Below are positions 1 to 7,979 of a DNA stretch of 64,000 bases, piece by piece. Positions within the stretch are counted from its first letter, which is position 1. Each line of letters begins with the position of its first letter. The notes beneath the pieces are model-generated. The model saw only the letters and a list, made by a program, of their open reading frames with translations, made no database searches and was not told the origin of the DNA. The stretch is from Mesorhizobium sp. B2-3-12. Lineage in GTDB: Bacteria; Pseudomonadota; Alphaproteobacteria; Rhizobiales; Rhizobiaceae. The translations under genes and the position numbers were made by a program. The stretch is from contig NZ_VFVR01000004.1 of NCBI RefSeq assembly GCF_006442205.1, forward strand, positions 451,907-515,906, in the 5' to 3' direction.

Positions 1-77
1 GCCGCCATCGACAGTGCCATGACTGCCGCGAAAGCGAGAAGCGCCGTGCGGGCAAGAAAGCGCGCCGTCCTTTTCAA
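1..77 (-). CDS. Secreted protein, N-terminal fragment only
   Basis: A reading frame runs off the left edge on the minus strand. From a TTG at 77 it reads MKRTARFLARTALLAFAAVM and then LSMAA after one Ala, which is a textbook Sec signal peptide: a short basic N-region followed by a hydrophobic Ala/Leu core. A weak GGGAATT lies upstream as a possible ribosome binding site. The same frame stays open further upstream, so the start is uncertain. Only about 25 residues are visible and none of the mature protein, so no function can be given. The 77 bases between it and the next gene hold nothing recognisable. Confidence 0.45.
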   Translation of the reverse strand, partial: MKRTARFLARTALLAFAAVMALSMA

Positions 78-154
78 AACAGGGAATTCCCGTTGATCAA
101 AGGCGAATGCTGAACCGCTATGGTTAAGGAAATGCTTATCGAGACGACGCGGTG

Positions 155-658
155 TCAGCCGAACAGCTTCAACGCCGTCGCTACCGACAGGAACATCGAC
201 AACGGGCGACCTTGAAACGGCGTGAAACCATGCTTGAGATAAAAAGCGGCGGCTTTGTCGTCCTTGGCGTCGACGATCAGCGCGAAAGAGGCGGGAGCGG
301 CTTGGGCGCAGCGCCGGAGCGCATCCACGATCAATGTCGATCCAACACGTTGTCCCTGATATCGGGTGTCGACAGCCAACCTTCCAATCAATATGGCGGG
401 CAGGACTGGATAGCGCGGTAGGCGTTTCGTCAGCTCTTCTGGCAGAGAAGCGATGGGCAGACTTGCCGCTGCAAGAGTGTAATATCCGGCAATGAGACCG
501 ACATCACGGTCTGCGGCGACGAAGCAATTGCTGACTCGGCGTTTGACGTCCTGGCTCGCCTGCTCGCGAAGATAGTGGTCCAGTGCCAGTACACCGCAGC
601 TGAATCCATTCCGAGTATACGAGCCACCCAGTGGCTCGATGATCAAGTCCAGACTCAC
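155..658 (-). CDS. GNAT acetyltransferase, TacT-like toxin
   Basis: This 167-residue protein is a compact Gcn5-related N-acetyltransferase. It has an acetyl-CoA loop of the form RYQGQRVGS (about residues 98-106) and a C-terminal AFYLKHGF motif with the tyrosine typical of the fold. Its size and its position directly after a DUF1778 gene match the TacT/AtaT class of toxins, which acetylate the amino group of charged tRNAs and stop translation. The ATG overlaps the antitoxin stop by 4 bases (ATGA), indicating translational coupling. The loop reads QGQRVG rather than the commoner QGxGxG, so activity cannot be taken for granted. The toxin role is inferred from family and context. Confidence 0.85.
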   Translation of the reverse strand: MSLDLIIEPLGGSYTRNGFSCGVLALDHYLREQASQDVKRRVSNCFVAADRDVGLIAGYYTLAAASLPIASLPEELTKRLPRYPVLPAILIGRLAVDTRYQGQRVGSTLIVDALRRCAQAAPASFALIVDAKDDKAAAFYLKHGFTPFQGRPLSMFLSVATALKLFG

Positions 659-942
659 CGGGATTCGACGACAAGTCGCTTGTAGGCATCGGCGGCTTTG
701 CGCAGTGCTTCATTGGGTTCGGGTGGATTGAGAATGGCCTCGACCAGAGCGCGCTGATCCTCGATGGACAGGCGAATGATAGCCGTCTCCTCAATGGTGC
801 GTTGTGCGGCTTCCTGCGCGGCGGCAACCACGAAGTCACTGACGCTGCGGCCCTGAATTTCGGCAGCACGCTTCACCACGCTAAGCATATCTGGCGAAAT
901 ACGAGCCTCGATACGGGCAGTGCGGGTCTGTTGCTTTGGCAT
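655..942 (-). CDS. DUF1778 ribbon-helix-helix antitoxin
   Basis: A 95-residue DUF1778 protein. The N-terminal half (TARIEARISPDMLSVVKRAA) is a ribbon-helix-helix DNA-binding and dimerisation domain. The acidic and basic C-terminal half is expected to wrap around and neutralise the partner acetyltransferase. I chose the ATG at 942 over a GTG nine bases upstream because GAGGTGA lies about six bases before it. The gene precedes and overlaps the toxin gene, the usual order. Such antitoxins repress their own promoter alone or with the toxin, and a perfect inverted repeat lies 20 bases upstream of the start. Confidence 0.85.
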   Translation of the reverse strand: MPKQQTRTARIEARISPDMLSVVKRAAEIQGRSVSDFVVAAAQEAAQRTIEETAIIRLSIEDQRALVEAILNPPEPNEALRKAADAYKRLVVESR

Positions 943-961
943 CGCGATCACCTCTGACGCA

Positions 962-988
962 ATATGTACGGGTTTTAACCGTACATAT
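962..988. promoter_or_regulatory. Inverted repeat, probable TA operator
   Basis: Two perfect 10-base arms, ATATGTACGG and CCGTACATAT, are separated by seven bases. The palindrome lies 20 bases upstream of the antitoxin start and probably overlaps its promoter. This is the position where ribbon-helix-helix antitoxins bind for autoregulation. The site is seen directly; binding is inferred. Confidence 0.7.
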
Positions 989-1000
989 CAAGCGCTGCGG

Positions 1001-1237
1001 TCACCGTCGGCTGACCGGAGGAAATTCAAACGGATCTGGCGCCGGCTCCTGCCGCAACGTGCCTTCTGCGGCGCGTTTGCGGTGGTGGGCAAGCGAGCAT
1101 CGTGGTGAGCACAATATGCCGCGATCCGACCAGTAGGCGGCGCCGTTCGCCAGGTCGCCGTGATAGTAGGAAAATCCGGTTGCCCGGTAGGGCAAACCGC
1201 ATTCGATGCAGCGATAGGCGTCAGGTCTGGCAAGCAT
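1001..1237 (-). CDS. Small Cys-rich protein, putative zinc binder
   Basis: A 78-residue protein of unknown function. It carries a CIEC pair near residue 12 and a CSPRC pair near residue 45, followed by a His-rich stretch (LAHHRKR), so a four-Cys or Cys/His metal site is plausible. Between the pairs is an aromatic segment (GFSYYHGD). The C-terminus is Pro-rich and probably disordered. The composition is coherent and the frame is open without low-complexity shadows, so I take it as a real gene. A 12-base perfect palindrome lies just upstream. It is on the same strand as the toxin-antitoxin pair, but its 3' end is separated from their operator by only 12 bases. Confidence 0.6.
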   Translation of the reverse strand: MLARPDAYRCIECGLPYRATGFSYYHGDLANGAAYWSDRGILCSPRCSLAHHRKRAAEGTLRQEPAPDPFEFPPVSRR

Positions 1238-1258
1238 GGCAATGGTCCGGTCGGCTCT

Positions 1259-1284
1259 GTATATGATCTGCCCAGATCATATAC
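1259..1284. promoter_or_regulatory. 12+12 bp palindrome upstream of Cys-rich gene
   Basis: Arms GTATATGATCTG and CAGATCATATAC are perfect reverse complements separated by only two bases. The palindrome is 21 bases upstream of the small Cys-rich gene, where an operator or promoter would be. It is AT-richer than its surroundings and has no T-run on either side, which argues for a protein-binding site rather than a terminator. The regulator is unknown. Confidence 0.6.
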
Positions 1285-1354
1285 GAGGATGTAATTCCTG
1301 ATTGAAGAAATTTTGAGAGTTGCAACTTCGAAATTGGCCAGAATCTCCGCGATT

Positions 1355-1401
1355 TCGTCATCCTATGGTCTGCGCCGCGCCGCTTCGCCCGTGGATGACG
1401 A
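1355..1401. repeat. REP-like palindrome, copy 1
   Basis: Nine-base perfect arms TCGTCATCC and GGATGACGA flank a GC-rich centre ending in GCTTCGCCCGTGG. The same arms and part of the centre recur at 10762-10827, and a related palindrome occurs at 40527-40590, so this is an interspersed intergenic repeat. The remaining bases between 1238 and 1531 hold the palindrome listed separately and otherwise only a probable promoter region for the following gene. Confidence 0.65.
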
Positions 1402-1531
1402 CCCCATGGCGATTGCAAAATCCACGTGACAAAGTTTGACGTTTACGTAAAAAGAAGGCCACTGAATTATCCGAACGCGGTGGTTTGCGTCGGCGCTTCC
1501 GCATAGGATTTGTCGCCAGGGAGGAGCAGAT

Positions 1532-3301
1532 ATGTATCGCGCACCGGTCGAGGATATCGCGTTCACGCTGAAGCACGTCGCCGGCATGAAATCAGCGCTC
1601 GATGCCGGTGCCTTCGGCGATCTCGGCGAGGATTTGGTCGATGCCGTCATTGGCGAAGCCGGCCGTTTCGCCACCGAGGAGGTGGCGCCCCTTTACAAGA
1701 TCGGCGACGAACAAGGCGCCGTGCTCAGGGATGCCGCCGTCACCATGCCGACGGGCTGGAAAGAACTCTATCGCCGCTGGATCGATGGCGGCTGGAACGC
1801 GCTTTCCGGGCCGGAAGAATATGGCGGCCAGGCGTTGCCGACCATGCTTGGCGTCGCCGCGCTCGAAATGTGGAATTCAGCGGCAATGGCGTTCGGCATC
1901 GGCCCGACGCTGACCATGGGCGCGGTCGAAGCGCTCGACAAGCACGCCTCGGAGGAACTCAAGGCGAAATATCTCGCAAAGCTCGTCTCCGGCGAATGGA
2001 TGGGCACGATGAACCTGACCGAGCCGCAGGCGGGCTCCGACCTCGCCGCGCTGCGCGCCCGGGCCGAGCCCGCGGGCGACGGTACCTACCGGATCTTCGG
2101 CCAGAAGATATTCATCACCTATGGCGAGCACGACTTCACCGACAACATCATCCATCTGGTGCTGGCCCGGCTGGCCGATGCGCCGGCCGGCACGCGCGGC
2201 CTCTCGCTGTTCCTGGTGCCGAAATTCCTGGTCGGCGACGACGGCTCGATCGGCGCGCGCAACGACGTCTTCTGCTCCGGCCTCGAGCACAAGCTCGGCA
2301 TCCATGCCTCACCGACCTGCACCATGATCTATGGCGACGGCTTTCAGGGCGCCAAGCCAGGCGCCATCGGCTGGCTGATCGGTGAGGAGAACAAGGGCCT
2401 CGCCTGCATGTTCACCATGATGAACAATGCCCGTCTGGCCGTCGGCATGCAGGGCGTCGCGGTCGCGGAAGCCGCGACCCAGAAAGCGGTCGCCTATGCC
2501 AATGAACGGCGACAGGGCAAGGCGAGCGACTATGTTGGCGCCGGCATGGCGCCGATCGTCCATCACCCGGACGTGCAGCGCAATCTCCTGACGATGAAGG
2601 CGCTGACACAGATCGCCCGCGCCATCAGCTATTCCTGCGCCCATGCCATCGATCTCGCGCGCGTGTCGTCGGGCGACGAGGCGGCGCATTGGCGCGACCG
2701 TGCCAATCTCCTGACGCCGCTCGCCAAGGCGTTTTCGACCGATATCGGCGTCGAGGTCGCCTCGCTCGGCGTGCAGGTGCATGGCGGCATGGGTTTCATC
2801 GAGGAAACGGGCGCGGCCGCGCTTTATCGCGACGCCCGCATCGCGCCGGTCTATGAGGGCACCAACGGCATCCAGGCGATCGATCTGGTGACCCGGAAAC
2901 TGCCGCTCGGCGGCGGCGAGCACGTGCATGGCTATATCGACGAACTGGCCGGTATCGCCAATGCGGTGCGCACCTCCAACCTGCAAGGCTTCGGCCGAAC
3001 CGCCGATCTTCTGGATGCAGCCCTTGGCGATCTGACGCAAGCGACCCGCTTCCTGCAAAAACTGGCGGCCGATGGTCAGACGGACAGGGCGCTGGCCGGC
3101 GCCACGCCGTATCTCAGGCTGATCTCGCTCGCCGCCGGCGGCGCCTATCTGGCGCGGGCCGCTCTTGCCGATCAGGGCCGCATCGCGCTTTGCCGCTTCT
3201 TCGCCGAAAACCTGCTTGGCGAAGTCAGTGCCTTGAAAGAGCGCGTCATCGAGGGTGGCGACAGCCTTGCCGCTGCCGGCAAGGCGTTGATGTCCGCCTG
3301 A
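1532..3301 (+). CDS. Acyl-CoA dehydrogenase (DmdC/FadE-like)
   Basis: A 589-residue flavoprotein that introduces a trans-2 double bond into an acyl-CoA and passes electrons to ETF. At about 590 residues it belongs to the long acyl-CoA dehydrogenase family that includes DmdC, with extra N-terminal and C-terminal helices compared with the usual 380-residue enzymes. Visible signatures are MNLTEPQAGSDL (FAD and substrate contact), VHGGMGFIEETG, and YEGTNGIQAID with the probable catalytic Glu near residue 442. A GGAGG ribosome binding site precedes the ATG. The crotonase gene starts 20 bases downstream, so the two probably act in one acyl-CoA degradation step. The substrate is unknown. Confidence 0.92.
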   Translation: MYRAPVEDIAFTLKHVAGMKSALDAGAFGDLGEDLVDAVIGEAGRFATEEVAPLYKIGDEQGAVLRDAAVTMPTGWKELYRRWIDGGWNALSGPEEYGGQALPTMLGVAALEMWNSAAMAFGIGPTLTMGAVEALDKHASEELKAKYLAKLVSGEWMGTMNLTEPQAGSDLAALRARAEPAGDGTYRIFGQKIFITYGEHDFTDNIIHLVLARLADAPAGTRGLSLFLVPKFLVGDDGSIGARNDVFCSGLEHKLGIHASPTCTMIYGDGFQGAKPGAIGWLIGEENKGLACMFTMMNNARLAVGMQGVAVAEAATQKAVAYANERRQGKASDYVGAGMAPIVHHPDVQRNLLTMKALTQIARAISYSCAHAIDLARVSSGDEAAHWRDRANLLTPLAKAFSTDIGVEVASLGVQVHGGMGFIEETGAAALYRDARIAPVYEGTNGIQAIDLVTRKLPLGGGEHVHGYIDELAGIANAVRTSNLQGFGRTADLLDAALGDLTQATRFLQKLAADGQTDRALAGATPYLRLISLAAGGAYLARAALADQGRIALCRFFAENLLGEVSALKERVIEGGDSLAAAGKALMSA

Positions 3302-3321
3302 CATTCACCGAGGAAACAATC

Positions 3322-4074
3322 GTGACAGACCACATTCTCGTCGAGCGCCAGGGCGCCATCCAGATCATCCGCATGAACCGCCCGGACAAGAAGAACGCGC
3401 TGACGCGCGCCATGTACGCGAAGATGTCGGCTGCCCTTGCCGAAGGTGACGCCGACCCGGCGGTCCGCGTCCATGTCTTTCTCGGCGTGCCAGGTGCCTT
3501 CTCGTCCGGCAACGACCTGGCAGATTTCATGGTCGTCGCCACCGGCGGCGACGGCGGCACCGAGGTCTGGGATTTCCTCATGGCGCTGGCCCGGGTCGAA
3601 AAACCCATCGTCTCCGGTGTCGATGGCATCGCGGTTGGCATCGGCACCACGCTCAACCTGCATTGCGACCTGACCTTCGCCACGCCACGCACCGTGTTCC
3701 GCACGCCTTTCGTCGATCTTGGCCTCGTGCCCGAGGCAGGATCGAGCCTGCTCGCCCCACGCATCCTCGGCCAGCAAGGCGCGTTCGCGCTGCTCGGTCT
3801 CGGCGAGGGTTTTTCGGCCGAGCGCGCTAAGGCCGCCGGCCTGATCTACGAGGTGGTGGAGGAAGGGGCGCTGGAGGCTTCGGTGCTTGCCGCGGCTGGC
3901 CAGATCGCCGCCAAGCCGCCGCAAGCGCTCAGGATCGCGCGCGACCTGATGCGTGGCTCACGTGACGACCTCGTCGCCCGCATTGAGGTGGAAAGCGAGC
4001 ATTTTCGCGAGCGGCTGAAGTCCGACGAGGCGCGCGCCGCGCTCACCGCATTCATGACCAGGAAAAAGAGCTGA
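3322..4074 (+). CDS. Enoyl-CoA hydratase/isomerase family protein
   Basis: A 250-residue crotonase-fold protein. The oxyanion-hole segment SSGNDLADF is near residue 60 and the trimer-core segment DGIAVGIGTTLNLHCDL near residue 105. I chose the GTG at 3322 because AGGA lies just before it and the translation then begins like other crotonases; the frame is open further upstream inside the preceding gene. The first catalytic Glu of classical hydratases (GGGCELA) is replaced by Thr in GIGTTLN, while a Glu at the second position (LVPEAGSS) is kept. That pattern is more like delta3,delta2-enoyl-CoA isomerases. It probably forms an operon with the dehydrogenase. Confidence 0.88.
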   Translation: MTDHILVERQGAIQIIRMNRPDKKNALTRAMYAKMSAALAEGDADPAVRVHVFLGVPGAFSSGNDLADFMVVATGGDGGTEVWDFLMALARVEKPIVSGVDGIAVGIGTTLNLHCDLTFATPRTVFRTPFVDLGLVPEAGSSLLAPRILGQQGAFALLGLGEGFSAERAKAAGLIYEVVEEGALEASVLAAAGQIAAKPPQALRIARDLMRGSRDDLVARIEVESEHFRERLKSDEARAALTAFMTRKKS

Positions 4075-4081
4075 GCCCCTT

Positions 4082-4699
4082 TCAGGGGTAAAGCCGCGCC
4101 TTGTCCCAACCACCCTTGGTGTCACGGGAAAAAACCACCCGGTCATGCAGCCGGAACGGTCTGTCGTGCCAGAATTCGATCGTCTTCGGCACGATACGGA
4201 AGCCGGACCAGTGCTTTGGCCTTGGGATTTCGCCGATGGCATAACGGGCCGTGTATTCGGCGACCGCCTTTTCCAGCGCGAAGCGGCTTTCCAGCGGCCG
4301 CGACTGTTTCGAAGCCCAGGCGCCGATGCGGCTGCCACGCGGGCGCGTCACGTAATAGGTGTCGGCTTCGGCGTCGCTGACGATCTCCACCGGGCCGCGC
4401 ACGCGCACCTGCCTGCGCAGCGACTTCCAGTGGAAACACATCGCCGCCTTCATGCTGCCAAGAATTTCCTGGCCCTTGGCGCTCTCGAAATTCGTGTAAA
4501 ACACAAAGCCGCTTTCATCGAATCCCTTGAGCAGCACCATCCGCACGTCCGGCATGCCCTCGGCATCGACGGTCGCCAGCGCCACGCCGTTGGCGTCGTT
4601 GATTTCGCTCTTGGTGGCGTCGTCCAGCCATGCGGCAAAAAGGCGAAACGGCTCGGCGGCCTCGGTAAAGTCACCGCTTGTTAACTCTGCATCACTCAT
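4082..4699 (-). CDS. pdxH: Pyridoxamine 5'-phosphate oxidase
   Basis: PdxH oxidises pyridoxamine or pyridoxine 5'-phosphate to pyridoxal 5'-phosphate using FMN and oxygen. The 205-residue sequence shows the family blocks: [19 protein letters not shown] (FMN and substrate contacts), [11 protein letters not shown], and the C-terminal [16 protein letters not shown] block followed by RLHDRV and WDKARLYP. I used the ATG at 4699; an in-frame TTG twelve bases upstream has no better ribosome binding site. It converges with the crotonase gene (7 bases between the ends) and diverges from the lipoprotein gene 40 bases away, so the two divergent promoters must share a very short region. Confidence 0.95.
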   Translation of the reverse strand: MSDAELTSGDFTEAAEPFRLFAAWLDDATKSEINDANGVALATVDAEGMPDVRMVLLKGFDESGFVFYTNFESAKGQEILGSMKAAMCFHWKSLRRQVRVRGPVEIVSDAEADTYYVTRPRGSRIGAWASKQSRPLESRFALEKAVAEYTARYAIGEIPRPKHWSGFRIVPKTIEFWHDRPFRLHDRVVFSRDTKGGWDKARLYP

Positions 4700-4739
4700 A
4701 GTTTTTCTCAAATTGTCACGAAATCAGGGAGGTTGCCGA

Positions 4740-5201
4740 TTGTCGCGTATCGCGCAAGCTTTGGACAGCAGGCAATGGGGCGTTATCGCTTCAGCCAGCG
4801 CGAAAGCGGCGATCGTGGCGGCGGCCTTGCCGCTCGCGGCTTGCGGAGCGGGGGGCTTCAGCCTGGAAAAAGCCGAAGTCGACCGCTCGATCCTGACTTC
4901 GAGCACATTGGCAACGCCAGCGCCGGCCGATTCGGATCGCGACTCCGACCAGACGACGATCGGCAATGCGGTGTCGTCCGCCGACATCGAGCAACTCGGT
5001 GGCCAGGCGGTGCCCTGGGCGAACACCGGCACTGGATCTCGCGGCTCCATTACCGAACTGGCGGAGTTGAACGACAGGGGTCAGACCTGTCGCCGCTTCA
5101 AGGCTTCCCGCGAAAGCTTTGACGGTGTTGCCATGTTCGAGGGTGAACTGTGCCTTGCCGGCGCTGGCGGCTGGCGCATGCAGGGCTTCAAGGCGCTCTG
5201 A
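4740..5201 (+). CDS. RT0821/Lpp0805-type surface lipoprotein
   Basis: A 153-residue probable lipoprotein. The N-terminal hydrophobic segment (about residues 15-34) ends in a lipobox LAAC, after which the mature chain would be lipid-anchored. The C-terminal third has the conserved pattern of the RT0821/Lpp0805 surface-antigen group: W-x-N-x2-S/G-x2-G, GQTCRRFKASRE, FDGVAMFEGELCL and GGWRMQGF. No ATG is available near the signal peptide. The TTG at 4740 has AGGGAGG seven bases upstream, which decides the start. The molecular function of the family is not established. Confidence 0.75.
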   Translation: MSRIAQALDSRQWGVIASASAKAAIVAAALPLAACGAGGFSLEKAEVDRSILTSSTLATPAPADSDRDSDQTTIGNAVSSADIEQLGGQAVPWANTGTGSRGSITELAELNDRGQTCRRFKASRESFDGVAMFEGELCLAGAGGWRMQGFKAL

Positions 5202-5386
5202 GCCTGCTCCGAAAGCCGATTGGGTCGGCTTGGCGGATTTTTTCCAAGCCAATCCTCAACCGCCGTCTTCACGGCTCAGGCTCTGATTTTCCACCTTCGA
5301 TCTGAAGCTCCGCCACTGGAATTTCTTCCTATGCGAGCGCATATAGGAGGCAAGTATGGACTCAACTCATTTCCAGGGCAGGACGC

Positions 5387-6319
5387 ATGCGCGACCCCTA
5401 TGAGGTGCTGGGCGTTGCAAAGAACGCATCGGCCAAGGACATAAAATCGGCGTACCGCAAACTCGCTAAGAAACATCATCCGGACCAGAATCCGAATGAT
5501 CCCAAGGCGAAGGACCGCTTTGCCGCGGCCAATCAGGCCTATGAAATCATCGGCGACGAGAAGAGCCGCGCCGCATTCGATCGCGGCGAGATCGATGCCG
5601 ACGGCAAGCCGCGCTTCCAGGGCTTTGAGGGTGCGGCCGGTGGCGGCGACCCCTTTGCCGGATTTCGCCGCCAGCAGCAGGGGGCCGGAGGCTCACGCTT
5701 CGAGTTCCGCTCGGGCCGGCCAGGCGGCGATCCGTTCGACGGCAACAGCGACATCTTCAGCCAGATATTCGGCGATGCTTTCTCCGGCGCGCGCGGTCCA
5801 GGCCAGGGTGACCGTCGACAGCCGGCGACGGCGGCCGACCTCAATGTGACGCTCGACATCACCATCGAGGAAGCGGCCAATGCCGAGAAAGTGACGGCGA
5901 TGTTCCCCGACGGCCGCAAGGTGGCCGTCAAGCTGCCGGCCTATGTCGAGGACGGCCAGACCATCCGGTTGAAGGGCCAGGGTGAGCAGGGACCGGGCCA
6001 GCCTGGCGACGCGTTGGTCAAAATCCACATCCGCCGGCATCCGCGCTACCGCATCGAGGGTCGCGACCTGCACGCCGATCTGCCGGTTTCGCTGGCCGAT
6101 GCGGTGCTGGGCGCCAAGGTGCCGGTCGAGACGCCGACCGGCAGGCTCGCTGTCAACGTGCCCGCCTGGTCGAGTTCCGACAAGGTCCTGCGGCTCAAGG
6201 GCAGGGGCTTGCCCGAGAAAGCCGGCGGCCATGGCGATCTTTACGCCCATGTGCGCATCATGCTGCCGGAAGGCGGCGACAGCGCGCTGGAAACGCTGTT
6301 GCGTGGCCAAAAAGGCTGA
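5387..6319 (+). CDS. DnaJ-family co-chaperone, CbpA type
   Basis: A 310-residue J-domain protein. The J domain covers about residues 1-68 with the HPD motif ([11 protein letters not shown]) that stimulates DnaK ATPase. A Gly/Phe-rich linker follows to about residue 140, then two DnaJ C-terminal beta domains. The four CxxCxGxG zinc repeats of true DnaJ are absent, so this is the class II/CbpA type. In rhizobial genomes a gene like this commonly sits just before fabI, as here (104 bases). The upstream intergenic stretch contains a hairpin GGCTTGG/CCAAGCC at 5227-5250 with a T-run in its loop, possibly terminating the preceding lipoprotein gene. Confidence 0.9.
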   Translation: MRDPYEVLGVAKNASAKDIKSAYRKLAKKHHPDQNPNDPKAKDRFAAANQAYEIIGDEKSRAAFDRGEIDADGKPRFQGFEGAAGGGDPFAGFRRQQQGAGGSRFEFRSGRPGGDPFDGNSDIFSQIFGDAFSGARGPGQGDRRQPATAADLNVTLDITIEEAANAEKVTAMFPDGRKVAVKLPAYVEDGQTIRLKGQGEQGPGQPGDALVKIHIRRHPRYRIEGRDLHADLPVSLADAVLGAKVPVETPTGRLAVNVPAWSSSDKVLRLKGRGLPEKAGGHGDLYAHVRIMLPEGGDSALETLLRGQKG

Positions 6320-6423
6320 TCGAGAGCTTTGTCCCCCGAACTGTCCGGTTTGAACGCTTGAAGGGGCTGTGTGCCTGTGCGATAGGCACTTCACAAAGCA
6401 GAAACCTTGCGGAGAGCGCTGAC

Positions 6424-7242
6424 ATGGCGGGTGGACAGGGCCTAATGGCCGGCAAGCGCGGCCTTATTCTTGGCGTCGCCAACAACAGATCGATCGCCTA
6501 TGGCATCGCCAAGGCCTGCGTCGATCACGGTGCCGAAATCGCGTTGACCTATCAGGGCGAAGCCTTCAAGAAGCGCGTCGAGCCGCTGGCGGCTGAACTG
6601 GGCGCTTTCGTCGCCGGCCATTGCGATGTCACCGATCCGGCGAGCCTGGACGAGGTCTTCGCCAATGTCGCCAATCATTGGGGCAAACTCGACTTCCTCG
6701 TGCACGCCATCGCCTTCTCCGACAAGGATGAGTTGACCGGCCGTTATGTCGAGACGACGCGTGACAATTTCCTGCGCACCATGGACATTTCGGTCTATTC
6801 CTTCACCACCATCGCCAAGCGCGCCGAAGCCTTGATGACCGAGGGCGGTTCGCTGCTGACGCTGACCTATTACGGCGCGGAAAAGGTGATGCCCCACTAC
6901 AACGTCATGGGCGTCGCCAAGGCGGCACTCGAGGCCAGCGTGCGTTACCTCGCGGTTGATCTCGGCGCCAAGAAAATCCGCGTCAACGCGATTTCCGCCG
7001 GCCCGATCAAGACGCTTGCCGCCTCCGGCATCGGCGACTTCCGCTACATCCTGAAGTGGAACGAATACAATTCGCCGCTGAAGCAGACCGTCACGCAGGA
7101 AGAAGTCGGCGATTCCGGTGTCTATTTCCTGTCCGACCTGTCGCGTGGCGTCACCGGCGAGGTGCACCATGTCGATTCCGGTTATCACGTCGTCGGCATG
7201 AAGGCGGTCGACGCGCCCGATATTTCGACGGTCAAGGATTAG
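6424..7242 (+). CDS. fabI: Enoyl-ACP reductase (NADH)
   Basis: FabI reduces trans-2-enoyl-ACP in the last step of each fatty-acid elongation cycle and is the target of triclosan-type inhibitors. The 272-residue protein has the cofactor motif G17-x5-S23-x3-G27 (GVANNRSIAYG), the catalytic pair Tyr149 and Tyr159 and Lys166 in the Y-x6-K arrangement, and the FabI-specific TLTYYGAEKVMPHYN block. The ATG at 6424 follows CGGAGAG at a good distance. An in-frame extension upstream is not supported. A second ATG at codon 8 is a less likely alternative. Alphaproteobacteria often carry more than one fabI copy, so this one may not be the only one. Confidence 0.95.
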   Translation: MAGGQGLMAGKRGLILGVANNRSIAYGIAKACVDHGAEIALTYQGEAFKKRVEPLAAELGAFVAGHCDVTDPASLDEVFANVANHWGKLDFLVHAIAFSDKDELTGRYVETTRDNFLRTMDISVYSFTTIAKRAEALMTEGGSLLTLTYYGAEKVMPHYNVMGVAKAALEASVRYLAVDLGAKKIRVNAISAGPIKTLAASGIGDFRYILKWNEYNSPLKQTVTQEEVGDSGVYFLSDLSRGVTGEVHHVDSGYHVVGMKAVDAPDISTVKD

Positions 7243-7286
7243 TTCTCTCCGCCCGTCCCGGCCCTGGCCCGATCTCCGGAGAGCTG

Positions 7287-7874
7287 ATGTACCCGCTGGT
7301 TTATATCGTGCGCCACGGCCAGACCGCGTGGAACGCCGAGTTCCGGCTTCAGGGCCAGGCCGACACCGATCTCAATGCTCTCGGCCGCGAACAAGCGACC
7401 GGAAACGGGCGTCGGCTGGCCGAACTCATCGGCGATCCCAACGAGTTCGACTTCGTCGCCAGTCCGATGAGACGGACGCGCGAAACCATGGAGCGCATTC
7501 GCGCCGCGATGCGGCTCGATCCGCTCGCCTATCGAACCGATGCCAGGCTCATCGAAGTCAATTTCGGTGATTGGCAGAGTTTTACCTTCGCCGAACTCGA
7601 GACGCAATCACCCGGGGCGAGCCGGTCGCGCTCCCTGGACAAATGGAATTTTCAGCCGCCCGGCGACGGGGCGGAGAGCTATCAGATGCTGCTCGAACGG
7701 GTGAAGCCCTGCTTCGATGAAATGAAGCGCAGGACGATCTGTGTCACGCATGGCGGCGTCATGCGCACCCTGTTTCGTTTCGTACTTGATATGGCCGAGG
7801 ACGATGCGGCGAACCTGGAGATACCGCAGGATCGCGTGCTCAAACTTGAAGGCAAGAGCCTGGAGTGGCTTTAG
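7287..7874 (+). CDS. Histidine phosphatase family protein
   Basis: A 195-residue member of the phosphoglycerate-mutase-like histidine phosphatases. The phospho-accepting RHGQTAWN motif is at residues 9-16, the SPMRRTRETM block follows, and the second catalytic histidine lies in CVTHGGVMRT. The sequence is closer to broad-specificity phosphatases than to cofactor-dependent glycolytic mutases, which are about 230-250 residues long. The ATG at 7287 follows GGAGAG. The gene begins 44 bases after fabI on the same strand and may be cotranscribed. The substrate cannot be predicted. Confidence 0.85.
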   Translation: MYPLVYIVRHGQTAWNAEFRLQGQADTDLNALGREQATGNGRRLAELIGDPNEFDFVASPMRRTRETMERIRAAMRLDPLAYRTDARLIEVNFGDWQSFTFAELETQSPGASRSRSLDKWNFQPPGDGAESYQMLLERVKPCFDEMKRRTICVTHGGVMRTLFRFVLDMAEDDAANLEIPQDRVLKLEGKSLEWL

Positions 7875-7901
7875 GCCGCCTGATGGTGGCCAATTCCTAA
7901 T

Positions 7902-7979
7902 GCATGTCGCCTGGAAGTGACGTCGGTTTTGGGGAAGACGACATGCAAGAACTAAAGCGCGTCGCGACGTGCTTTAGTT
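7902..7979. repeat. Mosaic palindromic element / bidirectional terminator
   Basis: Two nested structures. Outer arms GCATGTCG (7902-7909) and CGACATGC (7939-7946) enclose a GGAAGTG...CGGTTTTGGGG core. Right after comes a 30-base near-perfect palindrome at 7950-7979, with arms AACTAAAGC and GCTTTAGTT around CGTCGCGACG. The second palindrome contains the stop codon of the DUF1344 gene. Lying between convergent genes, it very likely terminates both. The arrangement resembles the element at 56577-56750. Confidence 0.6.
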
